NCBI GenBank assembly: GCA_035538335.1
Contig: DATLKN010000008.1
Location: 62,001 to 126,000 of the forward strand
DNA length: 64,000 nt
From: AP-15 sp035538335
GTDB lineage: Bacteria; Pseudomonadota; Alphaproteobacteria; ATCC43930; CGMCC-115725
Direction of reading: 5' to 3'
Below are positions 53,968 to 63,230 of this stretch, piece by piece. The notes under the pieces were generated by a model that saw only the letters and a list, made by a program, of their open reading frames with translations, was not told where the DNA came from and did no database searches. The first letter of the stretch is position 1, and each line of letters starts with the position of its first letter. A program made the position numbers and the translations under genes.

Positions 53968-54500
53968 TCGGCGAGCCGGACCGACCGTTGCCGAGAGGCC
54001 GGCAGCAGGAACTCCTGCTCAAGGCCGCGACCAGCGAGATCGAGGAGAAGGGCTTTCTCGTCGCCAAGCTCGATGATCTCGTCAATTGGGCGCGCAGCGG
54101 CTCGCTGTGGCCGATGACCTTCGGGCTCGCCTGCTGCGCCGTCGAGATGATGCATACCGGCGCCAGCCGCTACGATCTCGACCGCTTCGGCGTCGTCTTC
54201 CGGCCGAGCCCGCGGCAGTCGGATGTGATGATCGTCGCCGGCACGCTGTGCAACAAGATGGCTCCGGCATTGCGCAAGGTCTACGACCAGATGGCGGAGC
54301 CGCGCTGGGTCATCTCGATGGGCTCGTGCGCCAACGGCGGCGGCTATTACCATTATTCCTATTCGGTGGTGCGCGGCTGCGACCGCATCGTGCCCGTCGA
54401 CGTCTACGTCCCCGGCTGCCCGCCGACCGCCGAGGCGCTGCTCTACGGCGTGCTGCAACTGCAAAAGAAGATCCGGCGCACCCGGAATTTCGTCCGCTGA
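53958..54500 (+). CDS. nuoB: NADH-quinone oxidoreductase subunit B
   Basis: A 180-residue subunit that holds the terminal 4Fe-4S cluster N2. Ligand cysteines are in FGLACCAVEMM (tandem CC), GSCANGGGYYHYSY and VPVDVYVPGCPPTAEALLYG. The ATG at 53958 overlaps the end of nuoA by 10 bases. Confidence 0.96.
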   Translation: MGVIGEPDRPLPRGRQQELLLKAATSEIEEKGFLVAKLDDLVNWARSGSLWPMTFGLACCAVEMMHTGASRYDLDRFGVVFRPSPRQSDVMIVAGTLCNKMAPALRKVYDQMAEPRWVISMGSCANGGGYYHYSYSVVRGCDRIVPVDVYVPGCPPTAEALLYGVLQLQKKIRRTRNFVR

Positions 54501-54507
54501 CCCGGCG

Positions 54508-55125
54508 ATGGAAGAGAAACTGAAGGCGCTCGCCGAATACCTCTCGGCCACCCTTGCCGATGCGCTCGCCGACGTCGCGATCCGCCATGGCGAGCTGTCC
54601 TGCCGGGTCGAGCGGGAGGCGCTCCCTCGCGTGCTGGCGCTGTTGCGCGACGATCCGCGCTGCTCCTTCGAGGTTCTCCTCGATATATGCGGGGTCGATT
54701 ATCCGGACCGGCCGCAGCGCTTCGAGATCGTCTACAACCTGCTGAGCCTCAAGCTCAATCAGCGCATCCGGCTCTACGTCGCGACCGACGAGGAAACCCC
54801 GGTGCCCTCAGCCGTCGGGCTCTATAGCTCGGCCGGCTGGTGGGAGCGCGAGGCGTGGGATTTGTTCGGTATCTATTTCTCGGGGCACCCGGATCTGCGC
54901 CGCATCATGACCGATTACGGCTTCGAGGGTCATCCGCTGCGCAAGGATTTCCCGCTGACCGGCTATGTCGAGCTGCGCTACGACGAGGAGCAGAAGCGGG
55001 TAGTGTACGAGCCGGTGCGGTTGACGCAGGAATTCCGCAGCTTCGATTTCCTCTCGCCGTGGGAAGGCATGGACAAGATCCTGCCCGGCGACGGGAAGGC
55101 GCAGACGCCGGAAGGTAATTCCTGA
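54508..55125 (+). CDS. nuoC: NADH-quinone oxidoreductase subunit C
   Basis: A 205-residue hydrophilic subunit of the connecting arm. Hallmarks are the REAWDLFGI segment and the end-region YGFEGHPLRKDFPLTGYVE. nuoC and nuoD are separate genes, as usual in alphaproteobacteria. Confidence 0.95.
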   Translation: MEEKLKALAEYLSATLADALADVAIRHGELSCRVEREALPRVLALLRDDPRCSFEVLLDICGVDYPDRPQRFEIVYNLLSLKLNQRIRLYVATDEETPVPSAVGLYSSAGWWEREAWDLFGIYFSGHPDLRRIMTDYGFEGHPLRKDFPLTGYVELRYDEEQKRVVYEPVRLTQEFRSFDFLSPWEGMDKILPGDGKAQTPEGNS

Positions 55126-55130
55126 TGGAT

Positions 55131-55222
55131 CGTGTCATTGCGAGGAGCGTAGCGACGAAGCAATCCGGGTGGGTCTGTGGACCAGGAGCACGAGATTGCT
55201 TCGCTTTGCTCGCAATGACACG
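55131..55222. repeat. Palindromic repeat (GTCATTGCGAGGAGCG family) between nuoC and nuoD
   Basis: The arms GTCATTGCGAGGAGCGTAGC...GAAGCAATCC and GATTGCTTCGCTTTGCTCGC AATGAC (split) are inverted to each other. It is the same element as 30367-30440 and 43102-43176, here inside an operon. Confidence 0.85.
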
Positions 55223-55240
55223 CGGTCGGTGGCGAACGGG

Positions 55241-56458
55241 ATGAGCGAGGCGAGGGACGAGGCGGCCGACAGCGCTCTCGATCGCGCGCCGCAGATCAAG
55301 AACTTCATGATGAATTTCGGGCCGCAGCACCCCGCCGCCCACGGCGTCATGCGGCTCGTTCTCGAGATGGACGGCGAGATCGTCGAGCGCGCCGACCCGC
55401 ATATCGGGCTGTTGCACCGTGGCACCGAGAAGCTGATCGAGTACAAGACCTATCTGCAGGCCGTTCCCTATTTCGACCGGCTCGACTACGTGTCGCCGAT
55501 GTGCCAGGAGCATGCCTACGCGCTCGCCGTCGAGAAGCTGCTCGGCATCGCGCCGCCGCCGCGGGCGCAATACATCCGGGTCCTCTTCGCCGAGATCACC
55601 CGCATCCTCAACCATCTGCTCAACGTCTGCGCCTTCGGGCTCGATGTCGGGGCGATCACGCCGTTTCTCTGGGGCTTCGAGGAACGCGAGCGGCTGATGG
55701 AGTTCTACGAGCGCGTCTCGGGCGCGCGCCTGCACGCCGCCTATTTCCGGCCCGGCGGTGTCCATATGGACATGCCGGCCGGGCTTGCCGACGATATCCT
55801 CGCCTTTTGCGACAGCTTCCCGAAGACGATCGACGACATCGAGGGGCTGCTCACCGAAAACCGCATCTTCAAGCAGCGCACCGTCGATATCGGCGTCGTC
55901 AGCGCCCGGGAGGCCGCCGATTGGGGCTTTTCGGGGCCGATGCTGCGCGCTTCGGGGGTCGCCTGGGATTTGCGCCGGGCGCAGCCCTACGACGCCTACG
56001 ACAAGATGGATTTCGACGTGCCGATCGGTCGGCAGGGCGACTGCTACGACCGTTATCTCGTGCGCATCGAGGAGATGCGCCAGTCGCTGCGCATCATCCG
56101 GCAGGCGCTCGAAGGCATGCCTGCGGGCCAGGTCAAGGTCGACGACCGCAAGGTGGCGCCGCCGCCGCGCGCCGAGATGAAGAACTCGATGGAAGCCCTC
56201 ATCCATCATTTCAAGCTGTACACCGAAGGCTACCACGTGCCGGCCGGGGACACCTACACCGCGGTCGAGGCGCCGAAGGGCGAGTTCGCCGTCTACCTCG
56301 TCGCCGACGGCACCAACCGGCCCTACCGCTGCAAGATCCGCGCGCCCGGCTTCGCCTTCCTGCAGGCGACCGATTTCATGTCGCGCGGGCACATGCTCGC
56401 CGACATCGTCGCGATCATCGGTTCGATGGATATCGTCTTCGGCGAGATCGACCGATGA
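55241..56458 (+). CDS. nuoD: NADH-quinone oxidoreductase subunit D
   Basis: A 405-residue 49-kDa-type subunit lining the quinone pocket. NFGPQHPAAHGVMRLVLEMD is the conserved start, and IGLLHRGTEKLIEYKTYLQ and the C-terminal SMDIVFGEIDR end are typical. ATG 55241 is chosen because the frame upstream lies in the repeat. ATGA overlap with nuoE. Confidence 0.96.
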   Translation: MSEARDEAADSALDRAPQIKNFMMNFGPQHPAAHGVMRLVLEMDGEIVERADPHIGLLHRGTEKLIEYKTYLQAVPYFDRLDYVSPMCQEHAYALAVEKLLGIAPPPRAQYIRVLFAEITRILNHLLNVCAFGLDVGAITPFLWGFEERERLMEFYERVSGARLHAAYFRPGGVHMDMPAGLADDILAFCDSFPKTIDDIEGLLTENRIFKQRTVDIGVVSAREAADWGFSGPMLRASGVAWDLRRAQPYDAYDKMDFDVPIGRQGDCYDRYLVRIEEMRQSLRIIRQALEGMPAGQVKVDDRKVAPPPRAEMKNSMEALIHHFKLYTEGYHVPAGDTYTAVEAPKGEFAVYLVADGTNRPYRCKIRAPGFAFLQATDFMSRGHMLADIVAIIGSMDIVFGEIDR

Positions 56459-57084
56459 GCCACGACAACGGCGGCCCGGCCTTCGAACAGCCGGAGAGCT
56501 TCGAGTTCACCCCGGAGAACCTCGAAAAGGCGAAGGCGCACATCGCCAAATACCCGAAGGGGCGGCAGGCGAGCGCGGTCTTGCCGCTGCTCGACCTGGC
56601 GCAGCGGCAGATGGGCGGCTGGCTGCCTCGCGCGGCGATGGACCATGTCGCCGACATGCTCGGCATGCCGCCGATCCGGGTCTACGAGGTCGCGACCTTC
56701 TATACGATGCTGAACCTGCGGCCGGTCGGACGCTATCTGCTGCAGGCCTGCACGACGACGCCGTGCTGGCTCGCTGGCTCCGACGTCGTCGTCGCGGCCT
56801 GCGAAAAAAAGCTCGGCATCGGCATTGGCGAGACGACCGCGGACGGGCTCTTCACCCTCGTCGAGGTCGAGTGCCTCGGCGCCTGTGTCAACGCGCCGAT
56901 CCTGCAGGTCAATGACGACTACTACGAGGATCTCGACGGGCCGGCGGCCGAGGCGCTCATTGACAAGCTGCGCGCCGGCGCGGCCCCGCCGCCCGGCTCC
57001 GCTAAGGGCCGGCAGGGTTCGGCGCCGAAGAGCGGACCGAGGACGCTGCTCGGCGGCGAAGAACGAGAGAGCACGGGATGCTGA
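56455..57084 (+). CDS. nuoE: NADH-quinone oxidoreductase subunit E
   Basis: A 209-residue thioredoxin-like 2Fe-2S subunit (cluster N1a). The cysteine pairs are in CTTTPCWLAGSD and VECLGACVNAPILQVND. The C-terminal 40 residues are a low-complexity tail. The stop overlaps the nuoF start (ATGCTGA). Confidence 0.95.
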   Translation: MSHDNGGPAFEQPESFEFTPENLEKAKAHIAKYPKGRQASAVLPLLDLAQRQMGGWLPRAAMDHVADMLGMPPIRVYEVATFYTMLNLRPVGRYLLQACTTTPCWLAGSDVVVAACEKKLGIGIGETTADGLFTLVEVECLGACVNAPILQVNDDYYEDLDGPAAEALIDKLRAGAAPPPGSAKGRQGSAPKSGPRTLLGGEERESTGC

Positions 57085-58367
57085 CGGACAAGGATCGCAT
57101 CTTCACCAACCTCTACGGCCAGGGCGACTGGCGGCTCGCCGGCGCCCGCCGGCGCGGCGACTGGGACGGCACCCGCGAGGCGATCGCGAAGGGGCGCGAC
57201 TGGATCGTCAACGAGATCAAGGAATCGGGGCTGCGCGGCCGCGGCGGCGCCGGTTTCCCGACCGGGCTCAAATGGTCCTTCATGCCGAAGGAGAGCAACA
57301 AGCCGGGCTATCTCGTCGTCAACGCCGACGAAAGCGAGCCCGGCACCTGCAAGGACCGCGACATCCTGCGCAACGATCCGCACAAGCTCGTCGAAGGCTG
57401 CCTCCTGGCCGGCGTCGGCATGGGCGTCCATGCCGGCTACATCTATGTCCGCGGCGAGTTCTATCGCGAGGCCGAGCACCTCGGCGCCGCCATCGCGGAA
57501 GCCTACGAGGCGGGACTGATCGGCAAAAACGCATGCGAGTCCGGCTGGGATTTCGAGCTTTACCTGCACCGCGGCGCCGGCGCCTATATCTGCGGCGAGG
57601 AGACGGGGCTGCTCGAAAGCCTCGAGGGCAAGAAGGGCCAGCCGCGCCTCAAGCCGCCCTTCCCGGCGCAGGTTGGCCTCTACGGCTGTCCGACGACGGT
57701 CAACAACGTCGAGACGATCGCCGTCGCCCCGACGATCCTGAAGCGCGGCGCGCTATGGTTCGCCGGCATCGGCCGGCCGCGCAACACCGGCACGAAAGTG
57801 TTCTGCATCTCGGGGCACGTCAACGAGCCGTGCAACGTCGAGGAGACGATGGGCATCCCGCTCAAGGAGTTGATCGAGCGGCATGCCGGCGGGGTGCGCG
57901 GCGGCTGGGACAATCTGCTCGCCGTGATCCCGGGCGGCTCGTCGGTGCCGGTCTTGCCGAAATCGATCTGCGACGAGGTGCTGATGGATTTCGACAGCCT
58001 GCAAGCGGTCAAGAGCGGGCTCGGCACGGCCGCGGTCATCGTCATGGACAAATCGACCGATATCGTCAAAGCCATCGCGCGTCTCTCAAAATTCTACAAG
58101 CACGAGAGCTGCGGCCAGTGCACGCCGTGCCGCGAGGGGGCGGGATGGATGTGGCGCGTCATGGAGCGCATGGTGACGGGCGAAGCGAGCCCGCAAGAGA
58201 TCGACACCTTGCTCGACGTTTCCTACGAGATCGAGGGGCACACGATCTGCGCCCTCGGCGACGCCGCCGCCTGGCCGGTGCAGGGTCTCATCCGGCATTT
58301 CCGCCCGGAAATGGAGCGGCGCATCCGCGAATACCGCGCCGCCGCGGCGCCGAAGGCGGCGGAATGA
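57078..58367 (+). CDS. nuoF: NADH-quinone oxidoreductase subunit F
   Basis: A 429-residue flavoprotein subunit that binds NADH and FMN and holds 4Fe-4S cluster N3. GRGGAGFPTGLKW is the NADH site, the GAGAYICGEETGLLESLEGK region the FMN site, and ESCGQCTPCREG the cluster motif. Confidence 0.96.
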   Translation: MLTDKDRIFTNLYGQGDWRLAGARRRGDWDGTREAIAKGRDWIVNEIKESGLRGRGGAGFPTGLKWSFMPKESNKPGYLVVNADESEPGTCKDRDILRNDPHKLVEGCLLAGVGMGVHAGYIYVRGEFYREAEHLGAAIAEAYEAGLIGKNACESGWDFELYLHRGAGAYICGEETGLLESLEGKKGQPRLKPPFPAQVGLYGCPTTVNNVETIAVAPTILKRGALWFAGIGRPRNTGTKVFCISGHVNEPCNVEETMGIPLKELIERHAGGVRGGWDNLLAVIPGGSSVPVLPKSICDEVLMDFDSLQAVKSGLGTAAVIVMDKSTDIVKAIARLSKFYKHESCGQCTPCREGAGWMWRVMERMVTGEASPQEIDTLLDVSYEIEGHTICALGDAAAWPVQGLIRHFRPEMERRIREYRAAAAPKAAE

Positions 58368-58389
58368 TGTGCAACAGGATCGGCCCATC

Positions 58390-58429
58390 GCGTCCTTCGA
58401 GGCCTCGCTTCGCGAGGCGCCTCAGGATG
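58390..58429. repeat. Palindromic repeat (CCTCGAAGGACGC family) between nuoF and nuoG
   Basis: It is the inverted copy of 17538-17577, starting GCGTCCTTCGAGG and ending CAGGATG. The rest of the 171-base gap contains a second degenerate copy near 58460-58520 but no gene. Confidence 0.8.
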
Positions 58430-58538
58430 AGGAGGATTTCTTGATGCCATCAATAACGCGTCTCATGCTGAGCGCCCCAACGGCGCGTCTCGAAGCGCGC
58501 ACGGCGCCGATGCAGCCTGATGTGAGGCGGGGAGCCGG

Positions 58539-60611
58539 ATGCCGAAGCTGACGATCGACGGGATCGAGACCGAGGTGCCGGCCGGCACGACGGTGTTTCA
58601 GGCCTGCCAGCAGCTCGGCATCGAGATCCCGCATTTCTGCTTCCACGAGCGCCTGGCGATCGCCGGCAATTGCCGCATGTGCCTCGTCGAGATGGAAAAA
58701 TCGCCGAAGCCGATCGCGTCGTGCGCGATGCCGGTCGGCGACGGCATGGTCATCCACACCGCCTCGGAAAAGGCGAGGAAAGCGCGCCACGGCGTCATGG
58801 AGTTCCTGCTGATCAACCATCCGCTCGACTGCCCGATCTGCGACCAGGGCGGCGAATGCGACCTGCAGGATCAGGCGATGGCCTACGGCTTCGATCGCAG
58901 CCGCTTCGCGGAGAACAAGCGAGCCGTGCGCGACAAGGATTTCGGGCCGCTCGTCGAAACCTGGATGACGCGCTGCATTCACTGCACGCGCTGCATCCGC
59001 TTTCTGACCGAAGTGGCCGGGGTCGAGGAACTGGGCGCCACCGGGCGCGGCGAAGACATGGAGATCGGCACCTATATCGAGCGCGCGCTCGGCTCCGAGC
59101 TGTCGGCCAATATCATCGATCTGTGCCCGGTCGGGGCGCTGACCTCGAAGCCCTATGCCTTCCTCGCGCGTCCGTGGGAATTGCGCAAGACGCCGTCGGT
59201 CGATGTCCTCGACGCGGTCGGCAGCAACATCCGCCTCGATTCGCGCGGCCGGCAGGTCATGCGGGTATTGCCGCGCCTCAACGAGGAGATCAACGAGGAG
59301 TGGATCTCAGACAAGACGCGCTTTGCCATCGACGGGCTGCTGCATCGCCGGCTCGACCGGCCGTATGTGCGGCAGGAGGGCAAGCTCATCGCGGTCGATT
59401 GGGGGCGGGCGATCGAATTGGCGGCGGCGCGGCTGAAGGCGGCGCCGGGCGAGCGCATCGCGGCTATTGCCGGCGATCTGTGCGACGCCGAAGCGATGTT
59501 CGCGCTGAAGGAGCTGCTGACGGGGCTCGGCGCGGCGAGCCTCGACTGCCGGCAGGATGGCGCCAAGCTCGACCCGCGACTGCGCGCCGGCTACCTCTTC
59601 AACACGACGATCGCCGGCATCGAGCAATCGGATTTGTGTCTGCTCGTCGGCAGCAACCCGCGCTGGGAAGCCCCGCTCGTCAATGCCCGGCTGCGCAAGC
59701 GCTACTGGGCCGGCGGGTTCCGTGTCGCCGCGCTCGGGCCGCGGCTCGATCTGACCTACCCTGTCGATGAGCTCGGCGCCGGCCCCGAGACGCTGACCGC
59801 GATCGCCGCCGGCGATCATCCCTTCGCCGCCCGGTTGCGCGATGCGAAGCGGCCGATGATCGTCCTGGGGCAGGCGGCGCTCGCCCGCCGCGACGGCGCC
59901 GCGCTCTTGGCGCTGACGCGCAAGATGGCGGTCGATTTCAACCTCGTCCGCGAGGGTTGGAACGGCTTCAACGTCCTGCACCGCGCGGCGGCGCGGGTCG
60001 GCGGGCTCGATCTCGGCTTCGTGCCGGGTCCGGGCGGCTGCGATGTCGCGGCGATCCTCGCGGGCTGCCGTGCGGGCGATATTGAGGTGCTTTACCTGCT
60101 CGGCGCCGACGAGATCGATACGAGCGATCTCGGTTCCGCCTTCGTCATCTATCAGGGGCATCACGGCGACCGCGGCGCGCACCGCGCCGATTTGATCCTG
60201 CCCGGCGCCGCCTACACCGAGAAGGACGGTACCTGGGTCAATACCGAGGGTCGCGCGCAGCTCGGCCGCCGGGCCGTCTTTCCGCCGGGCGAGGCGCGTG
60301 AGGATTGGGCGATCCTGCGTGCCCTCTCGGGCGCCCTCGGCATGCCGCTCTCTTTCGATACGCTCGGGAGCCTGCGGCGCCAGTTGCAGGAAGCCCATCC
60401 GAGCTTTGCCGTTCTCGACCGGGTGAGCGCCGGCCCCTGGGGCGAGTTCGGCGCGCCGGGCCCGCTCGATCCGCAGCCCTTCGCCTACCCGATCGCCGAT
60501 TTCTACCGGACCGACCCGATCAGCCGGGCGAGCGAGACGATGCAGGAATGCAGCCGGCTCTTCGTCGGGGGGGAGGCCGACGAGGCGAGGCGGACGGGCA
60601 CGCATGGCTAG
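58539..60611 (+). CDS. nuoG: NADH-quinone oxidoreductase subunit G
   Basis: A 690-residue iron-sulfur subunit (clusters N1b, N4, N5). Cluster ligands are in [42 protein letters not shown]-type [15 protein letters not shown] and [16 protein letters not shown]. The rest is a molybdopterin-oxidoreductase-like domain with no cofactor. The length is that of the short alphaproteobacterial form. Confidence 0.95.
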   Translation: [690 protein letters not shown]

Positions 60612-61617
60612 CTTCTGGCACGAATACGGCTGGCCAACGCTGCTCATCGTCATCGAGGTTGCGGTGGTCATCCTGCCGCTGCTCGTGGCGATCGCCTACC
60701 TGACCTATGCGGAGCGCAAGGTGCTCGCCTTTTCGCAACTGCGCAAAGGCCCGAATGTCGTCGGCCCGCTCGGCCTCCTTCAGCCGATCGCCGACGGCTT
60801 GAAGCTGTTCTTCAAGGAGACGGTGGTGCCGAGCGGCGCCAACCGGATCGTCTTCGTCGCCGCGCCGGTCGTCACCTTTACCTTGGCGCTCGCCGCCTGG
60901 GCGGTGATCCCGTTCGACTACGGCGTCGTCATCGCCAACATCAATGTCGGCATCCTCTACCTTTTCGCGATCAGCTCGCTCGGCGTCTACGGCATCATCA
61001 TGGCCGGCTGGGCCTCGAACTCTCGCTACGCCTTTTTGGGCGCGCTGCGCTCGGCCGCGCAGATGGTCTCCTACGAGGTCGCGATCGGCTTCGTGCTCGT
61101 CACCGTGCTCGTCTGCGTCGGCTCCTTGAACCTGACCGACATCGTCATGGCGCAGCGCCACGTCTGGTTCGCCGTGCCGTTGTTGCCGATGTTCGTCATC
61201 TTCTTCATTTCCGGCCTCGCCGAGACGAACCGCGCTCCTTTCGACCTGCCGGAGGGCGAATCGGAGCTGGTCGCCGGCTATTTCGTCGAGTACTCGGCGA
61301 TGACCTTCGCCCTCTTCTATCTCGGCGAATACGGCAACATGATCCTGATCGCCGCGATGACGAGCATCCTGTTCCTCGGCGGCTGGCTGCCGCCGTTCGG
61401 GGTGGCGCCGTTCACCTGGGTCCCAGGGCCCATTTGGTTCGCCCTCAAGATCGCCTTCGTGCTGTTCTGCTTTCTCTGGGTGCGCGCCACCTTTCCGCGC
61501 TTCCGCTACGACCAGCTGATGCGGCTCGGCTGGAAGGTGTTTCTGCCGTTTTCGCTGCTGTGGCTGGTGCTGACGGCGGGCGTGTTGACCGCGGCCGGCT
61601 GGCTGCCGGCGCATTGA
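60604..61617 (+). CDS. nuoH: NADH-quinone oxidoreductase subunit H
   Basis: A 337-residue membrane subunit with about eight helices that joins the arms. RKGPNVVGPLGLLQPIADGL and AETNRAPFDLPEGESELVAG are the invariant loops facing the quinone site. Overlaps nuoG by eight bases. Confidence 0.96.
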   Translation: MASFWHEYGWPTLLIVIEVAVVILPLLVAIAYLTYAERKVLAFSQLRKGPNVVGPLGLLQPIADGLKLFFKETVVPSGANRIVFVAAPVVTFTLALAAWAVIPFDYGVVIANINVGILYLFAISSLGVYGIIMAGWASNSRYAFLGALRSAAQMVSYEVAIGFVLVTVLVCVGSLNLTDIVMAQRHVWFAVPLLPMFVIFFISGLAETNRAPFDLPEGESELVAGYFVEYSAMTFALFYLGEYGNMILIAAMTSILFLGGWLPPFGVAPFTWVPGPIWFALKIAFVLFCFLWVRATFPRFRYDQLMRLGWKVFLPFSLLWLVLTAGVLTAAGWLPAH

Positions 61618-61715
61618 TCGCGCAGCGGGGGAGATCGGGGGAGGCGGCTTGTCATTCGGGCGTGTGCGGCTATGGTAGCCGCCGCGGCATGAGTTGACGG
61701 AGGCAGGATCACAGG

Positions 61716-62204
61716 ATGGCGTTTTTCGAGCGCAGCGCCCGCGGCTTGTTGCTGACCGAGCTGATCTCGGGGCTGGCGATAACCTTGGGCTATATGTTCA
61801 AGCGTCCGGTCACGGTGAACTATCCCTACGAGAAGGGTCCGCTGTCGCCGCGCTTTCGCGGCGAGCATGCGTTGCGCCGCTACGCGAACGGCGAGGAGCG
61901 CTGCATCGCCTGCAAATTGTGCGAGGCGATCTGCCCGGCGCTCGCCATCACGATCGAGGCCGAGCCGCGCGAGGACGGCAGTCGGCGCACGACGCGCTAC
62001 GACATCGACATGACCAAATGCATCTATTGCGGCTTCTGCCAGGAGGCCTGCCCGGTCGATGCGATCGTCGAGGGGCCGAATTTCGAATTCGCCGCCGAGT
62101 CCCGCGAAGAGATGTTCTACGACAAGGACAAGCTGCTCGATAACGGCGACCGGTGGGAAGCCGAGATCGCTCGCAACCTGGAACTCGAGGCGCCGTACCG
62201 GTGA
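61716..62204 (+). CDS. nuoI: NADH-quinone oxidoreductase subunit I
   Basis: A 162-residue ferredoxin-like subunit with two 4Fe-4S clusters (N6a, N6b): CIACKLCEAICPA and CIYCGFCQEACPVDAI. N-terminal residues form a short membrane-associated helix. A 98-base gap separates it from nuoH. Confidence 0.96.
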   Translation: MAFFERSARGLLLTELISGLAITLGYMFKRPVTVNYPYEKGPLSPRFRGEHALRRYANGEERCIACKLCEAICPALAITIEAEPREDGSRRTTRYDIDMTKCIYCGFCQEACPVDAIVEGPNFEFAAESREEMFYDKDKLLDNGDRWEAEIARNLELEAPYR

Positions 62205-62225
62205 GCGGGGTTTCGGCCCGTCGCC

Positions 62226-62278
62226 CTACCCCCACCCTGACCCTCCCCCGCAAGCGGGGGAGGGAGGGGAGGGGGCAA
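62226..62278. repeat. Palindromic repeat (CCCTCCCCCGC family) between nuoI and nuoJ
   Basis: An inverted repeat CCCTCCCCCGC-AA-GCGGGGGAGGG with outer C-rich and G-rich flanks, closely like the insert in pyrC at 23403-23450. Confidence 0.85.
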
Positions 62279-62295
62279 CGCGCATAGCGGCGCCG

Positions 62296-62922
62296 ATGAT
62301 CCTCCCCGCCCTCATGTTCTACCTTTTCGCCGGGGTGGCGATCGCCTCGGGCGTGATGGTCGTCTCGGCGCGCAACCCGGTGCATTCGGTGCTCTTCCTG
62401 ATCCTTGCCTTTTTCAACGCCGCCGGCCTCTTCCTGCTGCTGGGGGCGGAGTTCCTCGCGATGATCCTCGTCATCGTCTATGTCGGCGCGGTGGCGGTGC
62501 TTTTCCTCTTTGTCGTGATGATGCTCGACATCGATTTCGCGCAACTGCGGCAGGGCTTCATGCGCTATCTGCCGGCCGGCGTCTTTGTCGGGTTTCTGCT
62601 GCTCGCCGAGCTGTTGCTGATCTTCGGCAGCTGGACATTGGCGCCGGTGGCGCCGCGCGGCGCCGGGGCGCCGCTGCCGGCGGGCGGGGTGAGCCTCACC
62701 AACACCCGTGCGCTCGGGGACATCCTCTATACGCAATATCTCCTCGCCTTCCAGGCGGCGGGCCTCATCCTGCTGGTCGCGATGATCGGCGCGATCGTCC
62801 TGACCCTCAGGCGCCGCGGCGACGTCCGCCGACAGCGGATCGCGGCGCAGATCGCCCGCACCCGCGCGCAATCGGTCGATGTCGTCAAGGTGCCGATCGG
62901 CAGCGGAGCGTCCGGCCGATGA
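62296..62922 (+). CDS. nuoJ: NADH-quinone oxidoreductase subunit J
   Basis: A 208-residue membrane subunit with five helices. ARNPVHSVLFLILAFFNAAG and LVIVYVGAVAVLFLFVVMML (conserved YVGAVAVLF in the third helix) are typical. The ATG at 62296 is the first codon after the repeat. ATGA overlap with nuoK. Confidence 0.95.
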   Translation: MILPALMFYLFAGVAIASGVMVVSARNPVHSVLFLILAFFNAAGLFLLLGAEFLAMILVIVYVGAVAVLFLFVVMMLDIDFAQLRQGFMRYLPAGVFVGFLLLAELLLIFGSWTLAPVAPRGAGAPLPAGGVSLTNTRALGDILYTQYLLAFQAAGLILLVAMIGAIVLTLRRRGDVRRQRIAAQIARTRAQSVDVVKVPIGSGASGR

Positions 62923-63227
62923 CGATCGGCCTCACCCATTACCTGACAGTCGCCGCAATCCTCTTCACGCTCGGCATCTTCGGGATTTTTCTCAATCGCA
63001 AGAACGTCATCATCATCATGATGTCGATCGAGCTGATGCTGCTCGCGGTCAATATCAACCTGGTCGCCTTCTCGGTCTTTCTGAACGATCTGACGGGCCA
63101 AGCCTTCGCGATGTTCGTCTTGACCGTGGCCGCCGCCGAGGCGGCGATCGGGCTGGCCATTCTCGTCGTCTATTTCCGCAACCGCGGCACGATCCGGGTC
63201 GAGGACATCCACCTGATGAAGGGCTGA
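62919..63227 (+). CDS. nuoK: NADH-quinone oxidoreductase subunit K
   Basis: A 102-residue three-helix membrane subunit with the conserved helix glutamates in MMSIELMLLAVN and VAAAEAAIGLAIL, which take part in proton pumping. Confidence 0.96.
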   Translation: MTIGLTHYLTVAAILFTLGIFGIFLNRKNVIIIMMSIELMLLAVNINLVAFSVFLNDLTGQAFAMFVLTVAAAEAAIGLAILVVYFRNRGTIRVEDIHLMKG

Positions 63228-63230
63228 GAA

